Positions 52,442 to 55,890 of a stretch of DNA of 55,890 nt are shown here, piece after piece. Origin of the DNA: CAKSUT01 sp045542335 (GTDB lineage Bacteria; Bacillota; Clostridia; Oscillospirales; CAG-382); NCBI GenBank assembly GCA_045542335.1, contig JAZQKV010000125.1, forward strand, positions 1 through 55,890. Direction: 5' to 3'. Positions within the stretch are counted from its first letter, which is position 1; each line of letters starts with the position of its first letter. The notes beneath the pieces were generated by a model. That model worked only from the letters and a program-made list of their open reading frames with translations, had not been told where the DNA came from and did no database searches. Made by a program: the position numbers and the translations under genes.

Positions 52442-52470
52442 ATTATAAACCTTAACGTTGTTTTTGTCGT
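52442..52470 (-). promoter_or_regulatory. Candidate promoter of the HtrA gene
   Basis: On the minus strand ACGACA (52465-52470) and TATAAT (52442-52447) are 17 nt apart, about 85 nt upstream of the start. The -35 matches four of six positions. Confidence 0.45.
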
Positions 52471-52583
52471 GATTCCTGTGTGAAAATTCTGTGATATTTT
52501 TTCGTTTGATTTGAAAAACTTCATTTTACCTCTTGAAAAAGGAAAGGTGATGTGGTAGAATGATTTCATCAAAGATGAAAACA

Positions 52584-52740
52584 GCGATATATATTCCTGG
52601 CGGAATTTGCGATATACCTTTGGTCGATATATTGCTTCCGAATGTGATATGTTCCTCAGTGACGAGATAAGGAATCTATATCATATTGCAACGGAGTGAA
52701 GCGGAGCTATATCGCATTGAACAAAGAGAAAATATATCGC
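52584..52740. repeat. Imperfect long inverted repeat (MITE/REP-like element)
   Basis: The 533-nt gap 52353-52885 has no gene. Its left half carries GCGATAT-type words (52584, 52609, TCGATATATTGC at 52624) and its right half their complements (TATATCATATTGC, GCTATATCGC, ATATATCGC ending 52740). Aligning left half to the complement of the right half gives an imperfect hairpin of about 157 bp centred near 52660. A small perfect stem TTTCATC/GATGAAA lies just before it (52564-52580). It resembles non-autonomous repeat elements. Confidence 0.6.
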
Positions 52741-52793
52741 ACGAGCGAAAGCGAGCATATCGCCCGAGACTTTTTATCTGTGTAAGGTTATGC

Positions 52794-52799
52794 TATAAT
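52794..52799 (+). promoter_or_regulatory. Possible -10 of the isomerase/acyltransferase pair
   Basis: TATAAT (52794-52799) with a poor -35 (TTTTTA, 52771-52776, 17 nt away), about 87 nt upstream of the isomerase gene. Only the -10 is convincing. Confidence 0.4.
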
Positions 52800-52885
52800 A
52801 TATAATATAATTAAAATGGAAGAAAACTGTAAATAGGCTTCAGAAATTTATTTAAGATTTTTAATTTTATAAAGAGGTGTTTATC

Positions 52886-53764
52886 ATGACAAACAGAAAG
52901 AATTGGGAAATCGGCTCTTCAACCAGTGCGGCAGGGGAGTGCAGCCCCGAGGCATTCAAGGCTTTTTCCGATGCGGGTATCAGAAAGGCAGAGGTGTCCT
53001 ACGGCATCCAATACTTAAAGAAGCTTGACTATATCGCAAAGCACAAGGAATATAAAAAGTATGCCGACGAATACGGCGTGACGCTCTATTCCTTCCACCT
53101 TCCCTTTAACGGCGATTATACGGTTTCCGACCGCAATCCTGAACGAAGACGCAGAGTCATCGACGAAATGAAAAGGTATATCGAAGTAGCCGCCGAGGAC
53201 GGAGCAAAGACCATAGTTCTCCATCCTTCCTCCGAGCCTATCGCAGAGGAAAACAGGGCAAGGGAGCTTGAACTTAGCCTTGAGGGTACGGGCGAGCTTA
53301 TTGAAACCTGCAAAAAATGCGGCACAATCCTCTGCATAGAGGACCTTCCCCGTACCTGCCTTCTCAACTGCTCCTTTGAGGCTCTCACATACCTCAACAC
53401 CTTTCCCGAACTTCAGCTTTGCTTTGACACAAACCATCTTCTCATGCAGACAAACGAGGATTTTCTCCAGGATTTTCTTGACAACGGCATGAAGGGCAGA
53501 ATAGGTACACTCCACGTTTCCGACTACGATTTTATCGATGAACGTCATGTACTGCCCGGCTGCGGAGTGGGCATTAACGACTGGAAAATGATTCTCGACA
53601 AGCTCGAACAGCTTGACTATAACGGAATCTTTATGTATGAGCCGTCAAGCAAGATGCTTGAGCCTCTGGATTCAAAGACCGTACCCTGCGCTCACCGTGA
53701 GGACGGCTATCACAGAGTGCTTGGAGACATCACGGAGAATTATAAGTGGCTCATGAGCCTTTGA
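52886..53764 (+). CDS. Sugar phosphate isomerase/epimerase-family TIM barrel
   Basis: The 292-residue protein (ATG 52886; GAGGTG 6 nt upstream) belongs to the xylose-isomerase-like/AP-endonuclease-2 superfamily. Visible metal-site segments include KTIVLHPSSEP, ILCIEDLPRT, LQLCFDTNHLL, IGTLHVSDYDF and GIFMYEPSS, placing His, Glu and Asp ligands at the barrel mouth. Such enzymes epimerise or isomerise sugars or inositols; the substrate is unknown. It is followed after 23 nt by a GNAT-like acyltransferase gene and likely co-translated. Confidence 0.85.
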   Translation: MTNRKNWEIGSSTSAAGECSPEAFKAFSDAGIRKAEVSYGIQYLKKLDYIAKHKEYKKYADEYGVTLYSFHLPFNGDYTVSDRNPERRRRVIDEMKRYIEVAAEDGAKTIVLHPSSEPIAEENRARELELSLEGTGELIETCKKCGTILCIEDLPRTCLLNCSFEALTYLNTFPELQLCFDTNHLLMQTNEDFLQDFLDNGMKGRIGTLHVSDYDFIDERHVLPGCGVGINDWKMILDKLEQLDYNGIFMYEPSSKMLEPLDSKTVPCAHREDGYHRVLGDITENYKWLMSL

Positions 53765-53787
53765 TGCAATAAATAAAGGATCGGGAA

Positions 53788-54735
53788 ATGGAAAAGTACA
53801 TTCGTGATTTTACTGCAAAAATAGGATTTCCCGCCGATGCAACAAGCTTTTTCGCAGAGCTTTACAACAGCCTTGACGATGAGACCGTGAAAAAACTTGA
53901 ATATTGGCGTGACGTCTTCATGTGGCACAGGGATTTTGAAGATAAAAGCATAGATAAAACGGAGATATGGGACGTCGCCGAAAAGGGCGTGGCGGAGCTT
54001 GCGGACAAAAGCGGCGTAAACGTCATGAGCATGGGTATGCTGTTTTTCATAATGTGCGCAAAGCTCCTTGAGGGCGATTACAGACAAAAGGGACTTGACG
54101 ATTCTCTTTATCTTGAAATCATGAAGGACCTCACCTATAAGCTTGAGGAAACCAAAAAACTCCATGACGTGTGGGGCAGCCATACCTTCTCCTGGTATCA
54201 CAGGATTTTCACAATGAGAACCTTTGCACTTGGAAGATTTCAGTACACCAATGGGATTTTCAAGGGAGAAGATATGAAATTCGGCAGTTTTACCTTGCAT
54301 AAAGGCGACCGGGTTTGCGATTTCCACATACCGTCGTCCGGGCCCATGACTGCGGAAATGAGAATGGCTTCTTATAAAAAAGCATACGAATTTTTTAAAA
54401 AGCCCGACGAAAAGTATGTTGTGCTTGCCTGCGGTTCATGGCTTCTGTATCCCGGCAATCGTGAAGTGTTTGCTGAGGGTTCAAACCTGCTTTCGTTTAT
54501 GGACGATTTTGAATCAGTTTCCTTTGAAGAAGCAAGTGAAGAAAATCGTTTCAGAGACGCATGGAGAGTGTTTTATAAGGATTTTGACGGGAACACATCT
54601 GCGTTGCCGAGAGAAACATCTTTACAACGACGTTACATTGAGTGGTTAGATGCAGATAAATCCCACGGAGTCGGCAGGGGTTATGGTGTGATTGTGTTTG
54701 ATGGCGAGAAAATCGTCAGAAGTAACAAAGAATAG
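53788..54735 (+). CDS. Two-domain acyltransferase-like protein (NAT_N/NAT_C type)
   Basis: The 315-residue protein resembles the clostridial acyltransferase family formerly annotated DUF5596, with a helical N-terminal domain (about 1-125) and a GNAT-like C-terminal domain. The latter has FALGRFQYTNGIF, VCDFHIPSSGPMT and a SYKKAYEFFKK helix, a pattern I recall for that family. I cannot point to acetyl-CoA-binding residues with certainty. It is coupled to the isomerase/epimerase gene, hinting at modification of a sugar or polyol, but this is inference. Confidence 0.6.
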   Translation: MEKYIRDFTAKIGFPADATSFFAELYNSLDDETVKKLEYWRDVFMWHRDFEDKSIDKTEIWDVAEKGVAELADKSGVNVMSMGMLFFIMCAKLLEGDYRQKGLDDSLYLEIMKDLTYKLEETKKLHDVWGSHTFSWYHRIFTMRTFALGRFQYTNGIFKGEDMKFGSFTLHKGDRVCDFHIPSSGPMTAEMRMASYKKAYEFFKKPDEKYVVLACGSWLLYPGNREVFAEGSNLLSFMDDFESVSFEEASEENRFRDAWRVFYKDFDGNTSALPRETSLQRRYIEWLDADKSHGVGRGYGVIVFDGEKIVRSNKE

Positions 54736-54954
54736 GTTTTCGAGAGGGGTTCGCAGTGCGGATCCCTTGTTTATATATGTAAGCAAAAGTGAAACACAAC
54801 TAAATAAGCTAAAAAATAAGGCGAGAATTGCGCATCCAAAACATCGTACATGAATAATTTCCATGCATTTGTGACAAATGCTGACAACAAGTTGGTGAAA
54901 ATGCAGAAAAACTTGTGCAAAAAGTAGAACCTAAGAAAAAAGAGGAAAAAAGTG

Positions 54955-54983
54955 TTGACAAAAGAGGAAGAATGTGGTATACT
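54955..54983 (+). promoter_or_regulatory. rRNA operon promoter P1
   Basis: TTGACA (54955-54960) and TATACT (54978-54983) are 17 nt apart, about 320 nt before the 16S gene. The upstream DNA is A-rich, like an UP element. Confidence 0.88.
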
Positions 54984-55061
54984 AACAAAGCTGTCGAGAG
55001 CAGCGGAAGAAAAAAGGAGAGCCCGAAGAAGTAAACAAATTGTAAACTTCAAAAAAAGAGC

Positions 55062-55090
55062 TTGACAAAACGAAACCGCTGTGATATAAT
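55062..55090 (+). promoter_or_regulatory. rRNA operon promoter P2
   Basis: Consensus TTGACA (55062-55067) and TATAAT (55085-55090) with 17-nt spacing. The leader hairpin GCTCTC/GAGAGC (55097-55117) begins at about its start site and may help rRNA processing or antitermination. Confidence 0.93.
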
Positions 55091-55302
55091 AGACAGGCTC
55101 TCAAGAAAAAGGAGAGCGAATGTACCTTGAAAATTGAACAACGAAAGACGAGAAAGAAAAGAAATACTCGTACAATTCCTAAAACACGAAAGTGAAAAGA
55201 GTTTCCGTGTTTCGAGAGGAACATGGGAAAGCCAGAACATTAAGTTCGAGCAGCTCAAACATCTAAGGAATAAAGTTACTCAGAGCGAGTGACTTAAATA
55301 TT

Positions 55303-55890
<588 letters not shown>

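Overview
The window spans the chromosomal replication origin of an endospore-forming Clostridia-type bacterium (Firmicutes). The evidence is a dnaA-oriC-dnaN-recF-remB-gyrB block, sporulation genes (spoIIP, spoIIIAF/AG/AH, gerW, gpr, ricT), strong AGGAGG ribosome-binding sites, frequent TTG/GTG starts, and the 5' third of a 16S rRNA gene at the right edge. The 16S fragment fits Clostridia, perhaps Oscillospirales, but genus cannot be read by eye.

Layout. oriC lies at about 30.4-30.7 kb. To its left nearly every gene is on the minus strand, and to its right most are on the plus strand, so transcription mainly follows replication in both arms. From the left: the head of the S10 ribosomal operon (rpsJ-rplC-rplD-rplW-rplB-rpsS-rplV-rpsC, read leftward) behind a leader of about 600 nt; an AT-rich divergent pair (ribbon-helix-helix repressor and SLOG protein) around a perfect palindrome; recD2; a zinc-ribbon protein and an OGG-type glycosylase; a plus-strand, head-on sporulation cluster (DUF6062, spoIIP, spoIIIAF, AG, AH); then a leftward series AEC transporter, galE, dnaX, LacI regulator, gerW, DUF2953, response regulator, alaS, gyrB, remB, recF, dnaN, oriC, dnaA.

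Right of dnaA come tadA, a CPBP protease, an RpiR regulator and an SGNH hydrolase on the minus strand. An M23 endopeptidase follows, with a perfect parS site inside its coding region, and then a second parS site in the leader of a darA-holB-ricT-mreC operon. Next are gpr and rpsT (divergent), a DUF421 membrane protein, two tandem Sip1/raffinose-synthase-like GH36 paralogues with a membrane protein, an HtrA protease, a non-coding inverted-repeat element, a sugar-phosphate isomerase/epimerase-like gene coupled to a GNAT-like acyltransferase, and finally tandem rRNA promoters with the 16S gene.

Functional themes are replication and segregation (dnaA, dnaN, recF, gyrB, dnaX, holB, oriC, two parS), translation (S10 operon, alaS, tadA, rpsT, 16S), sporulation and cell envelope (spoIIP, spoIIIA tail, gerW, gpr, ricT, mreC, M23, HtrA), and alpha-galactoside/sugar metabolism. 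There is no phage, insertion sequence, CRISPR array or tRNA gene that I can support. The least explained parts are the repressor/SLOG module, the structured leaders of the S10 and darA operons, the split spoIIIA cluster and the tandem GH36 pair.
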